Below, in pieces: positions 32,632 through 43,361 of a stretch of 64,000 nucleotides of DNA. A model generated the notes under the pieces. The model was not told the origin of the DNA. It worked only from the letters and a program-made list of their open reading frames with translations, and did no database searches. Source of the DNA: Coix lacryma-jobi var. lacryma-jobi (taxonomy: Eukaryota; Streptophyta; Magnoliopsida; Poales; Poaceae); assembly GCA_009763385.1 (NCBI GenBank), contig CM019822.1, forward strand, positions 22,934,842-22,998,841. Direction: 5' to 3'. Both the position numbers and the translations under genes were made by a program. Numbering within the stretch: position 1 is the first letter of the stretch; each line of letters begins with the position of its first letter.

Positions 32632-35361
32632 TCAATAAAAAGACATAGGGTGAGCATACGGTCCAACACTGGGGTTAGTGAAGTAAGGAGAATACCAGTG
32701 TTGGGCCGGCTGCTCAAAAGAACGGTCAGTGTAAAAACTATTCCTAGCCTGTCTACGGGGGTAGTGATCACCACGCTGAGGAAAACGTTGTCCGCTAGGG
32801 AAGAAGCGCTCACCGCGGTACTCAAACTGCGGTGGGGGAAAGCGCTCAACTAAGCCTCCGCCACGGGGTCCATTACCTGCAAAAGCAGGACCCCGTCGGG
32901 CACGCTCTCTACGAGATCTACGCCTAGGAGCCTGGGGCTCAACTGCTCTAGCGTCTCTCCTCGGAGCTCTCTCCTGCCTAGGCCTAACAAACTGAGGTGC
33001 TGGACCTCTAGGCCTAGTCTCCCTCCTAGGGGCTCTCATCTCCTGCCTAGGCCGAGGACCTTGACGTCCGGACCTAGCAGCTCTCCCCTGAGCCTTCGGC
33101 ACATGTCCACCATGAGCTGGATGGTACATGTCCGGGTTCTCCATCTCCCGAGCACGGCGCGCCTCTCGCTTGCGCCGAAAACAGAACTCGATCAAGTGAC
33201 CATCCCTCCCACAGAAATCACACTGGTACCTCACGGCACGCAAAGGGGGTTGTTGGTGACCAGGGCTGTGGGTGTGGTTCACTTTGCCCTTCTGAGGCAA
33301 ACACTCCTCTCTAATGGGTGGCATAGCATCAAGCTTGTTCTTGAGGTGGTTTGGCTTGGGTGCCCAAATTTGGTTCTTGGGAGGAGCTCTCGGGGGTTCC
33401 TCAACCACACCATCTTTGGTGGTAGGCTTGGCAGGCTCTTTGGGTGGAAGTTTGGCAAGCTTGGGAGTAGTGGTGGAGTTAGGCTTCTCACATGGATTCA
33501 AACCACTCGACTCTCCAATCTTCCCAAAAGCAGAAAGATCAACACCCTGAGCAAAACCTACACCAGGAGCCCCAGCAGCTCGCTTGAACTGGGAGATTAT
33601 CATCCCGAGCTGCGGCTCACTACAGGAGACCCATGACAAGATGGTCCGAAGGTATGTGTTTTCTTCCTCGGTTTGCATCTTGCCATGCTTCACATTGGCA
33701 ATCTCCAGCTCCAAGCCCTCGCACAAAACGCACCTCGCCACACCAGTGCTACCTGAGTTGGCCTCCTCAAGAGACACAATCTTGGCATTCTTCTCTGCCA
33801 ACTCAGATTGCAAGACGGGACAGGTCTTGCATGCACCCAACAGAGAAGGTCTAGCCTTCAGCTCATCTAGCTCTCCTACCAACGCAACATACTTACCTCT
33901 CAAAGTGAGAAGGTCAGTCATGTGCGCGGTGCACGACTCACACTCCGCCTCCTCCGACACAACCACGGTGGACCGAGCGAACTCAAGCTCCTTCACCGTG
34001 TCCTCCCACTTCTGCCTGAACTCCTTGCGCTCTCTAGCGGCACGCCTAAGCAGTTTATCTTGACTAAGGAGGGCAGCGGTCAACTTCTCTACCTCGGAGG
34101 AAAGCTCGTCGTAGGTGAGAGATACCTGGGAGGTGTCGTCGTCGTCGTCGTTCCGAGGCGTATGTTCCAGCTCGCCTCCGACCTCATCTCCGAGCGCCAT
34201 GGTACACAAGCCTCCGTCGCCGGCGAAGAAGCACAATCCGTTGAACTTGTCCTCTAGCTTCTTCTTCACGGACTCGTCATCGCTGGAGCCAGCGGAGTCG
34301 TCATCCGAGCCATCGACGTCGCTGAGCGTGGCGAAGAAGGCACGCTGCTCAGCTTGCTGCTTCTCCAAGTACTTCTTCTTGATGTACTCCTTGTCGAAGC
34401 CGCCCCGCTTCTTGTGTCTTGGGGGAACGTGCTTCTCCTTGTACTTGGAGTCGTGCTTGCGCCCTTGATCGCCCTTCCCCGAATGCTTGTTCTTCTTGGG
34501 GCAGTTGGCGATGAAGTGGTCGGGGTCTCCGCACTCGTAGCATCCCGTGCGTCCTCCTCCACGACGGCGGTTCATGCGGTTGTTGTGAAACCGCGAGAAC
34601 TGGTTGGCAAGCAAAGCCAACTCGTCGTCTCCCAACGTCTCCAGCTGGTCCTCTGTAACAGAAAAGAGACAGGAAAGAGCAAAGCCAGCTGAAGGGTTAG
34701 AGGAAGAGCCGGAAACCAGAGCCATGGACGGGCGAGAAGGATTTTCAAAAGAAGCCCTCGCCATAGCATCAATCTCACTGGACTTGAGCTTACTGAAGAG
34801 CTCGTCGCAAGTGAGGGTCTCATAGTTCGGGGATTCGATGATCGCCTGAACCTTAGAGTCCCACACCGACCGATCAAGAGTATGCAAAAGCTTCAGAGCC
34901 CTCTCATGATCGTCGAAAGGCAACTGCTCTCGGTTAGCCCTCATCCTGTTGACAATCACCTGAAAGCGAGCGAATAAACTCTCTATGCTCTCGCCAGGCT
35001 GATGCCGAAAGTTCTCATACTCTCTCTTGTACGACTCGTAGAGCCGGGTTTTGACTTGAGAGGTGCCCTCATGAAAGCGCATGAGGGTGGCCCAAATCTC
35101 CCGAGCCGTAGAGAGGTGAGAAACGCGGTCAAACTCTCCAGCGCTCAAACATGAAAAGAGCGCATTACGGGCTCGGCTATTGGCCTCGTGCTCATCGATC
35201 TGCTGCTGAGTCACACGGGCAGCCAGGACCACGTAATCGGCAGAGTTGCAAATATCCCAGATAGAAGCGCCCAAGCTCTGCAGATAGGCCGACATACGTA
35301 TCTTCCAATACGCATAGTTCGTCCCATCGAAAAACGACGGTTTGCCCACGCCGCGATCCAT
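32632..35361 (-). CDS. gag: Copia gag, open frame (909 residues)
   Basis: Capsid/nucleocapsid protein of Sirevirus 2. The ATG at 35361 lies 50 bp inside the primer site and begins MDRGVGKPSFFDGTNYAYWK. A capsid-like helical domain covers about residues 1-240 (ALFSCLSAGEFDRV, RFQVIVNRMRANREQLP). A first CCHC knuckle (CYECGDPDHFIANC) lies near 275, followed by Lys- and Asp/Ser-rich linkers, a predicted coiled coil (about 400-560) and a second, CCHC-like knuckle (CDFCGRDGHLIEFC) near 735. The tail is Arg/Pro-rich and ends AHPMSFY with TGA at 32634-32632. Gag length and coiled coils fit Sireviruses. Intact frame next to intact pol and young LTRs suggests recent activity. Confidence 0.95.
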   Translation of the reverse strand: MDRGVGKPSFFDGTNYAYWKIRMSAYLQSLGASIWDICNSADYVVLAARVTQQQIDEHEANSRARNALFSCLSAGEFDRVSHLSTAREIWATLMRFHEGTSQVKTRLYESYKREYENFRHQPGESIESLFARFQVIVNRMRANREQLPFDDHERALKLLHTLDRSVWDSKVQAIIESPNYETLTCDELFSKLKSSEIDAMARASFENPSRPSMALVSGSSSNPSAGFALSCLFSVTEDQLETLGDDELALLANQFSRFHNNRMNRRRGGGRTGCYECGDPDHFIANCPKKNKHSGKGDQGRKHDSKYKEKHVPPRHKKRGGFDKEYIKKKYLEKQQAEQRAFFATLSDVDGSDDDSAGSSDDESVKKKLEDKFNGLCFFAGDGGLCTMALGDEVGGELEHTPRNDDDDDTSQVSLTYDELSSEVEKLTAALLSQDKLLRRAARERKEFRQKWEDTVKELEFARSTVVVSEEAECESCTAHMTDLLTLRGKYVALVGELDELKARPSLLGACKTCPVLQSELAEKNAKIVSLEEANSGSTGVARCVLCEGLELEIANVKHGKMQTEEENTYLRTILSWVSCSEPQLGMIISQFKRAAGAPGVGFAQGVDLSAFGKIGESSGLNPCEKPNSTTTPKLAKLPPKEPAKPTTKDGVVEEPPRAPPKNQIWAPKPNHLKNKLDAMPPIREECLPQKGKVNHTHSPGHQQPPLRAVRYQCDFCGRDGHLIEFCFRRKREARRAREMENPDMYHPAHGGHVPKAQGRAARSGRQGPRPRQEMRAPRRETRPRGPAPQFVRPRQERAPRRDARAVEPQAPRRRSRRERARRGPAFAGNGPRGGGLVERFPPPQFEYRGERFFPSGQRFPQRGDHYPRRQARNSFYTDRSFEQPAQHWYSPYFTNPSVGPYAHPMSFY

Positions 35362-35410
35362 GTCGCCTTCGGTGGATCTGGAACCGGCTAAGGTGGAAGA
35401 TCCTTAACCC

Positions 35411-35422
35411 GCTCCGATACCA
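35411..35422 (-). other. Primer binding site of Sirevirus 2
   Basis: The minus strand reads TGGTATCGGAGC two bases from the LTR, one mismatch from the usual initiator Met tRNA site TGGTATCAGAGC. Confidence 0.88.
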
Positions 35423-35424
35423 AT

Positions 35425-37638
35425 TGAAGGACCGAGAAGCTAACCGAAAGCGACCAGAGGGGGGGTGAATGGGAGCTTCAAAATTTCCTTCCGGAAACTA
35501 GATGCCACTGTCCCAAAATCAACCCCAAGAGCGAACCCTAGAGCTTGCTAATATCCACGACCCTAGATATAGGGTGGATGCTTCCTAGAAGCACAGCGGG
35601 ACACTAGACAACCCTAGAAAGCCAACGCAAAAGACGGAACTCGAATCCGATCAAGAACGAACGAGCCGCGAACGAAAACGCGCGAAACTGGATCGACCGG
35701 ACTCTGGCCAGCGTCCGGTCAGCAGGGACCGGACGCGTCCGGTCAACAAAAATCGGCTCTGGAACCTTACTGTTCGCGACCGGACTCACGAGTACGGAGC
35801 GTCCGGTCGAGAGCAGTGCGTCCGGTCAGAAACGAACAAGCACGATGAACAGTGGAAGCGATGTGTCCGGTCAAAACGTGAGCGGAGCGTCCGGTCAAAG
35901 TGAAGAACATGGCTACGTGCTGTTCATCGACCGGACTCACGGACCGAGCGTCCGGTCACCCCGACTGAGCGTCCGGTCGACTCGCAGCAGCCCCGTTCGT
36001 CCACCGATTTGCCTCTATCTCACCCAAAACAATTCCTCTAGGGATCAAACTTGGTGAGATGAGTCACAAGGAGTATAGTGAGCTATCTCTAAGAGATCAT
36101 GGCTCGAACCTATCTCCAAATCGGTGAATCGAAGAATTTCGGGGAAGGAAGAAAACTTGACCCGAAACTAAAAATCGATCGATCTCCTAGACCGTGAGGT
36201 TAGAGGATGATTCCTTCGGTGGAAAGAAGTGCCTCACGATCTAGAACAACTTGGTTCAAACGGATTTGCAAAAGATGAACCGAGCAAAGAGATCAAACGA
36301 CGGGAAAATCATGGGGAAAAAGGATTCCGCGAAGAACACGAACAAAACGCGAATCACACCCACGAATTGCGAGCCGAAGCGCAAGCACACGCTACGACAA
36401 GGAGGTTACGACCTCCTTTCCTCAAAATCAACAGTACACAGAGTTGCAAGTCTCTCTGCGGATCTCAGCTACAGCAGGGGATGGGAGATCAGGAAACCCT
36501 AAGTGCAGGAAGCAAATGAGATGGCTAAAACTGGGATAACTGAGATAGGGGAGGAGGGTGTCTCCCCTGGACTACTTATACTAACCTAGACTAAGCCTAT
36601 TTCCTACTCTACCCTTTTCTAAACTAATTACAGAGCGAACCAGCTAAACCCTAAGGCTATTCTGGTCCAACCCGCGGTGGTAGGTAGATCCGACGGCCAC
36701 GCCCGCTCGAACCGAAGCGTTGCCTCGACGCAACCTCTGGATCGCCGCCACGTGCCGCCCTCGCTCTGCACCCCCGGTTTTGTGGCCCAAACCGGGAAAC
36801 CAGCCTTTTCCAGCAACCCCCGGTTTTGAGGCCCAAACCGGGAAACCAGCCTCCAGCCTGAGTTTTGTGGCCCAAACTCAGAAACCCGCAGCGCCCGAGT
36901 TTTGAGGCCCAAACTCGGAAACCAGCCTCCAGCCTGAGTTTTGTGGCCCAAACTCAGAAACCCGCAGCGCCCGAGTTTTGAGGCCCAAACTCGGAAACCA
37001 GCCCATCACCCGAGTTTTGTGGCCAAACTCGGAAAACATCCGCGCCCAGATTTTGTGGCTCAACCTGGAAACCGAGCACCCGAGTTTTGAGGCCCATCAC
37101 CCGAGTTTTGTGGCCAAACTCGGAAACCATCCACGCCCAGGTTTTGTGGCTCAACCTGGAAACCGAGCACCCGAGTTTTGAGGCCCAAACTCGGAAACCG
37201 TCCACCCGGTGGTTTTTCCCTGGCTCAACCACCAAACCGGAGCTGTAGAGGGGATGCACCGCCCGTGCACCCCGTCCACCGACACGTGTCCCCAGGTCCT
37301 CGACCCGAGCAACACCGTGCCCCGCAAGTCTCCGCTCGTCGCTGTCCCAGGCTGCCAGCCACCACAGCTGATCCTCAGGCACTCCGGTCCCTCAGTCCAA
37401 GCCTCACGTCCGCCCTTCACTGCTCGATCCATCGACATGGCACGTCCGTCGCACGGCACGCCCATCCTTCATCGCACCCAGTCCATCGGCACGGCACGTC
37501 TCAACTTGACCTTCACCTTGCCCTCGATCACTGTCTCCGTGCTCGACACCTGCACAACACAAGCCAAAGAACATGCGCATCAAACCCGTTGACAATCACT
37601 CATCACTCAGAGACTCGGCATACACCCATGTATCCGCA
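35425..37638 (-). repeat. 5' LTR of Sirevirus 2, complete (2214 bp)
   Basis: Plus strand TGAAGGACCG ... TATCCGCA, thus TG...CA on the minus strand. It repeats the 3' LTR with the same palindromes (about 35699-35983), TATA-like site and hairpin array (36774-37240). It joins CslH exon 1 sequence directly at 37639. Confidence 0.95.
36774..37240 (-). repeat. Hairpin array, 5' LTR copy
   Basis: Same array as at 26931-27397, offset 9843 bases. The first unit here has a fully paired stem (AAACCGGG) where the other LTR has a mismatch (AAACCGAG). One other unit shows CCAGATTTTG where the 3' LTR keeps CCAGGTTTTG. Confidence 0.88.
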
Positions 37639-37724
37639 GAGAGGACGACGAGGTCGGCTAGCTTCCACGCCGTGCGGCGGATCGGGACCCTCTCCTGCAG
37701 CTGCAGCTTCTTGGCTCTCGCCAT
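37639..37724 (-). pseudogene. CslH: CslH exon 1, 5' part with start codon
   Basis: The minus strand from the ATG at 37724 encodes MARAKKLQLQERVPIRRTAW followed by KLADLVVL, the conserved CslH N-terminus (cytosolic basic segment before the first membrane span). At 37639 it runs straight into the Sirevirus LTR. The next CslH codons (CEAWFT) are found at about 25590, so the two membrane-span codons between are lost and the exon is split by 12 kb. The upstream leader and promoter are short here because a LINE remnant starts within about 200 bp. Confidence 0.88.
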
Positions 37725-37921
37725 GGCCACTGCCCGCAGCTCCACAAGCAAGGACCGAAGCAGCAGCACCCGCACTAGTGGTTATTATTTTTATTTATGA
37801 AGATAGAGTTTTATAGACTAAACAGGCCATCGTAAGATGCCCCCGGTTCAATTTATTAAATGAAACCGAGTCATAAAGCTTACATGGTGATAGAAACAAA
37901 GAATGCATCTCGCAAAGGTTG
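37725..37921. other. CslH upstream leader/promoter remnant
   Basis: The first part (to about 37780) is GC-rich and should be the CslH 5' leader. The rest is AT-rich with no clear TATA assignment. The LINE insertion border is not precisely visible. Confidence 0.4.
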
Positions 37922-38060
37922 TGGACGCCGGATGGCAAGTACAACGCCAAATCTGTCTATAAAATGTTACGTGCAGGATCATAGCCATTCTAAGGACAAA
38001 AACTTATTTGGAACACATGGACGCTCCTGAGAATCAAGATCTTCCTATGGTTAGCCTCCC
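37922..38060 (+). pseudogene. LINE reverse-transcriptase C-terminal region, left part
   Basis: Translates as WTPDGKYNAKSVYKMLRAG, then two stops, then LIWNTWTLLRIKIFLWLAS, typical of the region just before the zinc-binding domain of plant LINE reverse transcriptases. The frame continues after the CACTA element at 58115 (RRKHWTADR), showing that CACTA inserted into the LINE. Confidence 0.85.
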
Positions 38061-38094
38061 CACTAGTACAGAACGATACTACACAGTTATTGGC

Positions 38095-38609
38095 TGTAGG
38101 GGTATAAACCCAGGTGCCCTCACGGCTAGACTTGGGCTGCTTGATAAAGGCCGACCCCACTCACTGCGAAGGATCGTGTCGATAAAGCCCAGTTGGTCGG
38201 GCAAACGGCCCAGCTGGTCGGATGATGGCACGGGAGCCTTCTTAGGCAAGGAAGCGTAGTCGGTTAGGAAAGATATCGTGTTCCCCACGATACGAGATTG
38301 TAATCGACTAGGTTTCCTTGTTCTACCGTTAGATCCGATCTACTAGGATTTGTAACTCTGCTCCCCGCGGATATATAAGGCGAGCAGGGACCCCCTCTCA
38401 AAAACACGTTCATCAATATACAGAGTAGACAACTCGACGCAGGACGTAGGGTATTACGCTGAACTCGGCGGCCCGAACCTGGATAAACCCTCGTGTTCAT
38501 CTAGTTTCGTCCCTGTGTCACGTCCGGATCGTCGTTCCACGCGCCTTCCCCGCTAATCTACCACCTCGGGCATACCCCTAGGTGGGCTATCAACCGTATT
38601 CCGTCGACA
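38095..38609 (+). repeat. 5' LTR of Tat Gypsy (515 bp)
   Basis: TGTAGGGGTATAAACCC ... CCGTCGACA. Clear TATA box ATATATAAGG at 38371-38380, followed by GCGAGCAGGGACC, a likely transcription start region. Confidence 0.94.
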
Positions 38610-38611
38610 GC

Positions 38612-38628
38612 TGGCGCCTAGCGTGGGG
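38612..38628 (+). other. Primer binding site of Tat Gypsy
   Basis: TGGCGCCTAGCGTGGGG begins two bases after the LTR end. The tRNA partner is not assigned from sequence alone; it differs from the Met-type site of the Copia elements. Confidence 0.7.
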
Positions 38629-38646
38629 AGTGTGCGTGCGGACGTC

Positions 38647-41600
38647 ATGACGACTCGGATGGTTTCTTTCCCGGCTTCCATGGATCTTCCGGTGGGCTTG
38701 ACGTTCACCGTCGGGTCTTTTTCTTGGGTCAACGGAGGTGACCTAGTCGTCGGGAGCATGGAAACGCCCCAAGCTTCTCAGCTACCGGGTGCACCGACCA
38801 CGAGATCGGAGCCCCCAAGCAAACCGACACTTCCCCGCTACCAAGGACGGCGCCTCGATAACTCTGACCTGATCGAATCCATTGATCGGGTCACGGCGGG
38901 CATTGCTGAAACTCTTGCTTTGGCAGATTCGATCGGAGATCGTTCGCTTAAGCACGAGTATGACGAAGGAGAATGGCAGCAACCTCGACGACCGGCTCCT
39001 GCTAGGAGACATGCACAACTTCAAACCGGTCTGGTCGTCACCTCAACTCCTGCAGGTCGCTCCGTCTTGCTCTGCCCTCCCTAGGAGTCTGAACCGAGTA
39101 CGGCAAAACATAGCCTTTTTGCTCCTGTCTTTCCTCACAGATTGACAAACTCGACTTTGGTGTATGAGGAACAAGTCAGGGGACTCTTCCATAGCCGTCC
39201 CAAGAACCGGCGTACTCCGGTTAAGCAGTCGTCCAGCTCTAAGCAGTTCGACACCAACGTCTGCATGGCAGTTTTAACCTCTGCTTCTACATCAAGCGCC
39301 GGATCGACCAGGTCCAACTCACCAAATCGGACGCCGGATTATCCCCTAGGTTTCGGGCCCTTGCCGCGCTATGGAGGCTCAGTATTTGCTATAAGTCATG
39401 ATGAGCCGGCAGTAGATGGAGAAACAGACGAAGCAAAAGCCCAACGTTTAGCCAGAAACGCTGATAGAGCTACTCGGAGAGCAGCTGAGGCCAACGGTGG
39501 ACAACGCATACAACACAACTTATACGATGCGTTTGACATGTGCGATAACCATCCAGTCCACAAGACCCCGCAAGCCAATCTTGCCATGGCCATGAACCTG
39601 GTCGAGAACCTCCCGGCAACATCTCAACTCGAGCAGCTCGGAGCGTATCTGAAAGCATCTCTGGTACAAGTCCAGGACCAGGCGGTAGGACCATCTCACG
39701 CCGCTCCCACCGGATCTAGAAGAAGCTGCAGGGATCCGGATCCGCGGCCAGAGTCTAGCTGTAATCAGAACCGCCGCAACGATCGCAACAATCGTAGAGG
39801 TGGTCAAGACGACGGAGCCGACCAGCATGCTAGAAATAATCCAAGTGCTGGACCCCGGGACCTGCGCGACCACATCACTGAAAGGTCCGATCTACGCAAC
39901 CACATTGAGGGCTCTAAGGATACAAGGCTCCGTCAAGAGATGGAAAGACGAAACGCATGGGATCGCGAGCACGGCCTCCTAGATCAAACCCTTACTGGTC
40001 CAAGACAGTTTACGAAAAGACTTCGGTCTGTCATCTGGCCTAGAGGTTTTAAAATTCACGACCTGAGGTCGTACGACGGAAAGGCGGATCCTCATCAATG
40101 GATCATGCTATACGAAACTGCAGTTTGAGCAGCCAGTGAAGGAGGAGATGTCATGGCAAACTATTTGCCCGTGGTCCTCAACCAAGCTGCAAGCCAGTGG
40201 CTCCTGAGCTTACCTTTCGACTCCATCGACAGTTGGTCCGACCTAAAAAAGGCGTTCATATCCAACTTTAAGGCTACCTGTCAACAGCCTGCCAGCAAAT
40301 ACGACCTCGAGCGCGTCAAAGACCGCCCTGGTGAACTACTGCGAGATTACATCCGCCGATTCTCTGACGCCCGGATTCAGGTAGCTAACGTCACGGATGA
40401 TGAGTCCATCTCAGCTTTTATTAGGGGATTACACCATCATGAAGGGCTGAGGAACAAGCTGCTACGTAAAGAACCAAGAACGGTCGAAGAACTCCTTAAT
40501 ATAGCCCAGAGCTGGGCTCGGGCAGAAGAATATAATACGTAGCTCACGGACGATCGCCAGGACCCGAGGCCTCGGCACGACGACCGCCATCGAAATGACT
40601 ATCGTGGCGACCGACATGACGAAGCCTATGATGATCGTCGAGAACGGTTTAGGGATAACCGCTGCCCTAACCGAAGGTACGACAACCCCGACGAAAGAAG
40701 AAGACAACCAAATCCTGGTCGAACTCCGGGCAATGATGTTAATAACACCAAGGCGGGAGGCAAGCGCAATTATGATTCAGCCTACTCCAGGATCCTGAAG
40801 CAAGATTGTCCGGCGCATCCCGGCGTAGGACACACGATGGAGGAATGCAGGGGGTTTAAAGCCATATTCCGCAATGGCTCCAAGAAACAGCGCCCCGACG
40901 CTGAGGACGGACCCCCGACACGACGTGAAGGAAAAGGCCCTCAAGGAGATAACGAAGATGACCAGGACCCAGGAAGGAACCCGAAACACGGAGGCTTCAG
41001 AGAAGCCGAAAAGTCCGTACGAACCATATTCGGCGGAAAGGCAATCTTAGCCGACAAGAGAATTCGCAAGCTAATGGAGCGCGCAGTTTACTCCGTCGAC
41101 CAAGTCGAGGAAAGGATATCAGATCCCAATTACTTAGCCTGGTCACACCAAGAGATTTCGTTCAGCCGAGCTGATCAATGGGCCAGGGTTCCTGAACCTA
41201 GTCGTTTCCCGCTCGTCGTTGACCCAATTATTGATGGAGTACGATTTGAAAGGGTGTAAGTCGACGGTGGCAGCGCCCTCGACATACTATTCAAGCACGC
41301 GCTACCAGAACTTGATATCAAGATAGGCGACCTGGAGCCTTACGATGCCCCTTTCTGGGGGATCCTACTGTCCCAAGCTTCCCAGCCTTTGGGTCAAATT
41401 ACCTTGCCAGTCCAGTTCGGTACGAAGGAGCGCCATCGCATCTGCTACATCAACTTTATTGTGGCAGATTTTGAAGGCTCCTATCACGCACTTTTAGGTC
41501 GTCCCGCCCTCACAAAGTTTATGGCGATTCCGCACTACACCTACCTCCTGCTAAAGATGCCATCTGAGAACGGCATTTTAAGCATAAGGGGAAGCATCTC

Positions 41601-43361
41601 CACGGCTTACGAGTGCGAGAAGGAAAGTTTTGCAACTGCTCAAGCCCACGACCTGTCAATCCGCATGGAAGAAACCCGCGTAGATGCGGTGAGAGTGGCT
41701 CCGGAGGAGCAGTCTATCCCAGTCAAGGAAGCTAAACGTGCGGCAATCAGGATCAAGGACTTCAAGGAGGTGGAGCTGGTCGAAGGAGATTCTAGCAAGA
41801 CGGCGCGCATTGGGGTCGATCTCGACCCCAAATAGGAAAACGTGCTCGTCAGCTTCTTGAGGGACAACGTAAGCATCTTCGCGTGGAAAGCCGCGGACAT
41901 GCCCGGCGTACCTCGGGAGCTGGTCGAGCACTCCTTGGACGTTTCGAAGACCGCCAAGCCAATCAAGCAGAAGCTACGACGGTTCGCTCGCGACAAGAAG
42001 GAGGCTATTAGGGTAGAAATCACCCGGCTCTTAGCTGCCGGATTTATAAAAGAAGTGTATCATCCGGAATGGCTTGCCAACCCGGTTCTAGTTCAAAAGA
42101 AGAATAAAGAATGGAGAATATGCGTTGATTATACCGATCTTAACAAACACTGCCCTAAAGACTCCATTGCCTTACCCCGCATCGACGAACTCGTCGACTC
42201 TACGGCCGGATGCGAGCTCCTGTCTTTCCTCGATTGCTATTCCGGATACCACCAAATTTCTCTGAGAGAAGAAGATCAGCCCAAAACATTGTTCATCACA
42301 CCCTTTGGGACATATTGTTACACAACGACGTCGTTCGGTCTCAAAAATGCAGGGGCCACATACCAAAGGGCGATACAAAAATGCTTAGATGAGGAGATTT
42401 GAGCAGAGCTCGTAGCAGCTTATGTCGATGATATCGTCGTAAAAACAAGGCTGGCCCCTACGTTAGTAGATGACCTACGGGCAACTTTTGCCGCCCTAAA
42501 CAAATTTCGGTGGAAACTTAACCCTAAAAAATGTACTTTCGGGGTCCCTTCCGGCATCCTGCTTGGCAACATAGTAAGTAAAGATGGCCTGAGGCCAAAT
42601 CCAGAAAAAATACAAGCTGTCCTAAAGATGAAGCCTCCAAAAAGCGTAGAAGATGTCCAGAAGTTGACCGGATGTATGGCTGCTCTAAGCCCTTACATCT
42701 TGCATCTCGGAGAAAAAGGCCTGCCGTTTTTCAGGTTGCTCAAAGCTTTCGAGAAGTTTGAGTGGTCTGACGACGCTGAAATTGCCTTTCAAGAACTCAA
42801 GCAGCTTTTAACAACACCGCCCTTGCTAGCCGCACCACGGGATGATGAAACCCTGCTCATTTATATAGCGGCTACTGATCGGGTCGTAAGTACCATCGTG
42901 GTCGTCGAGCGCGAAGAAGAGGGGCAAGCCTACAAGGTGCAGCGCCCGGTCTATTACATCAGCGAAGTACTCAACGACTCGAAATCAAGGTACCCTCAGG
43001 TGCAAAAAATGCTATATGCAATACTAATTACATCCCGTAAACTGAGGCATTATTTCGACTATTATTCTATTGCGGTGGTTACTGAGTACCCACTAGGAGA
43101 TATTTTACGCAACAAGGACGCAAATGGTCGTATAATCAAATGGGCTCTTGAACTAGCCCCCTTCTCCCTTGAGTTTCGCAGCCGCACGTCCATTAAATCC
43201 CAGGCGCTCGTTGATTTCGTCGTTGAATGGACAGACATGACTACCCCCCCCCTCCGACCAGCAGCGAGCAATGGGTAATGTATTTCGACGGATCCCTGAA
43301 TCTCGAAGGAGCAGGAGCTGGAATACATTTTATATCGCCTTCCGGAGACAAGCTGAGCTAT
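38647..43361 (+). pseudogene. gag-pol: Gypsy gag-pol, first part (gag, protease, RT, RNase H start), six stops
   Basis: One continuous frame from ATG 38647, broken by stops at 39082 (TAG), 40126 (TGA), 40540 (TAG), 41257 (TAA), 41833 (TAG) and 42400 (TGA), with no frameshift until a C run at about 43245. Gag: capsid region (YLPVVLNQAASQWLLSLP, FIRGLHH) and a C..H..H..C knuckle (CPAHPGVGHTMEEC). Protease: VDGGSALDILF near 41260. RT: KEWRICVDYTDLNKHCPKD, FITPFGTYCY and AYVDDIVVKT. RNase H begins MYFDGSLNLEGAGAG after the C-run slip and is cut at 43361 by a solo LTR. The six stop codons are each one C-to-T change from a sense codon. Confidence 0.94.

Larger units (their letters stand above)
25603..37638 (-). 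mobile_element. Sirevirus-type Copia element 2, young and nearly complete, in CslH exon 1
   Basis: Minus-strand element: 5' LTR 35425-37638, primer site 35411-35422, gag 32632-35361, pol 29432-32626, spacer with repeated polypurine tracts 27796-29431, 3' LTR 25603-27795. Both coding frames are open. By eye the LTRs differ at only about seven positions in about 2190. The 3' LTR lacks the outermost 21 bases present in the 5' LTR. The sequence after 37638 (GAGAG) is not repeated before 25603, so the left junction suffered a deletion that also removed part of CslH exon 1. Confidence 0.95.
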
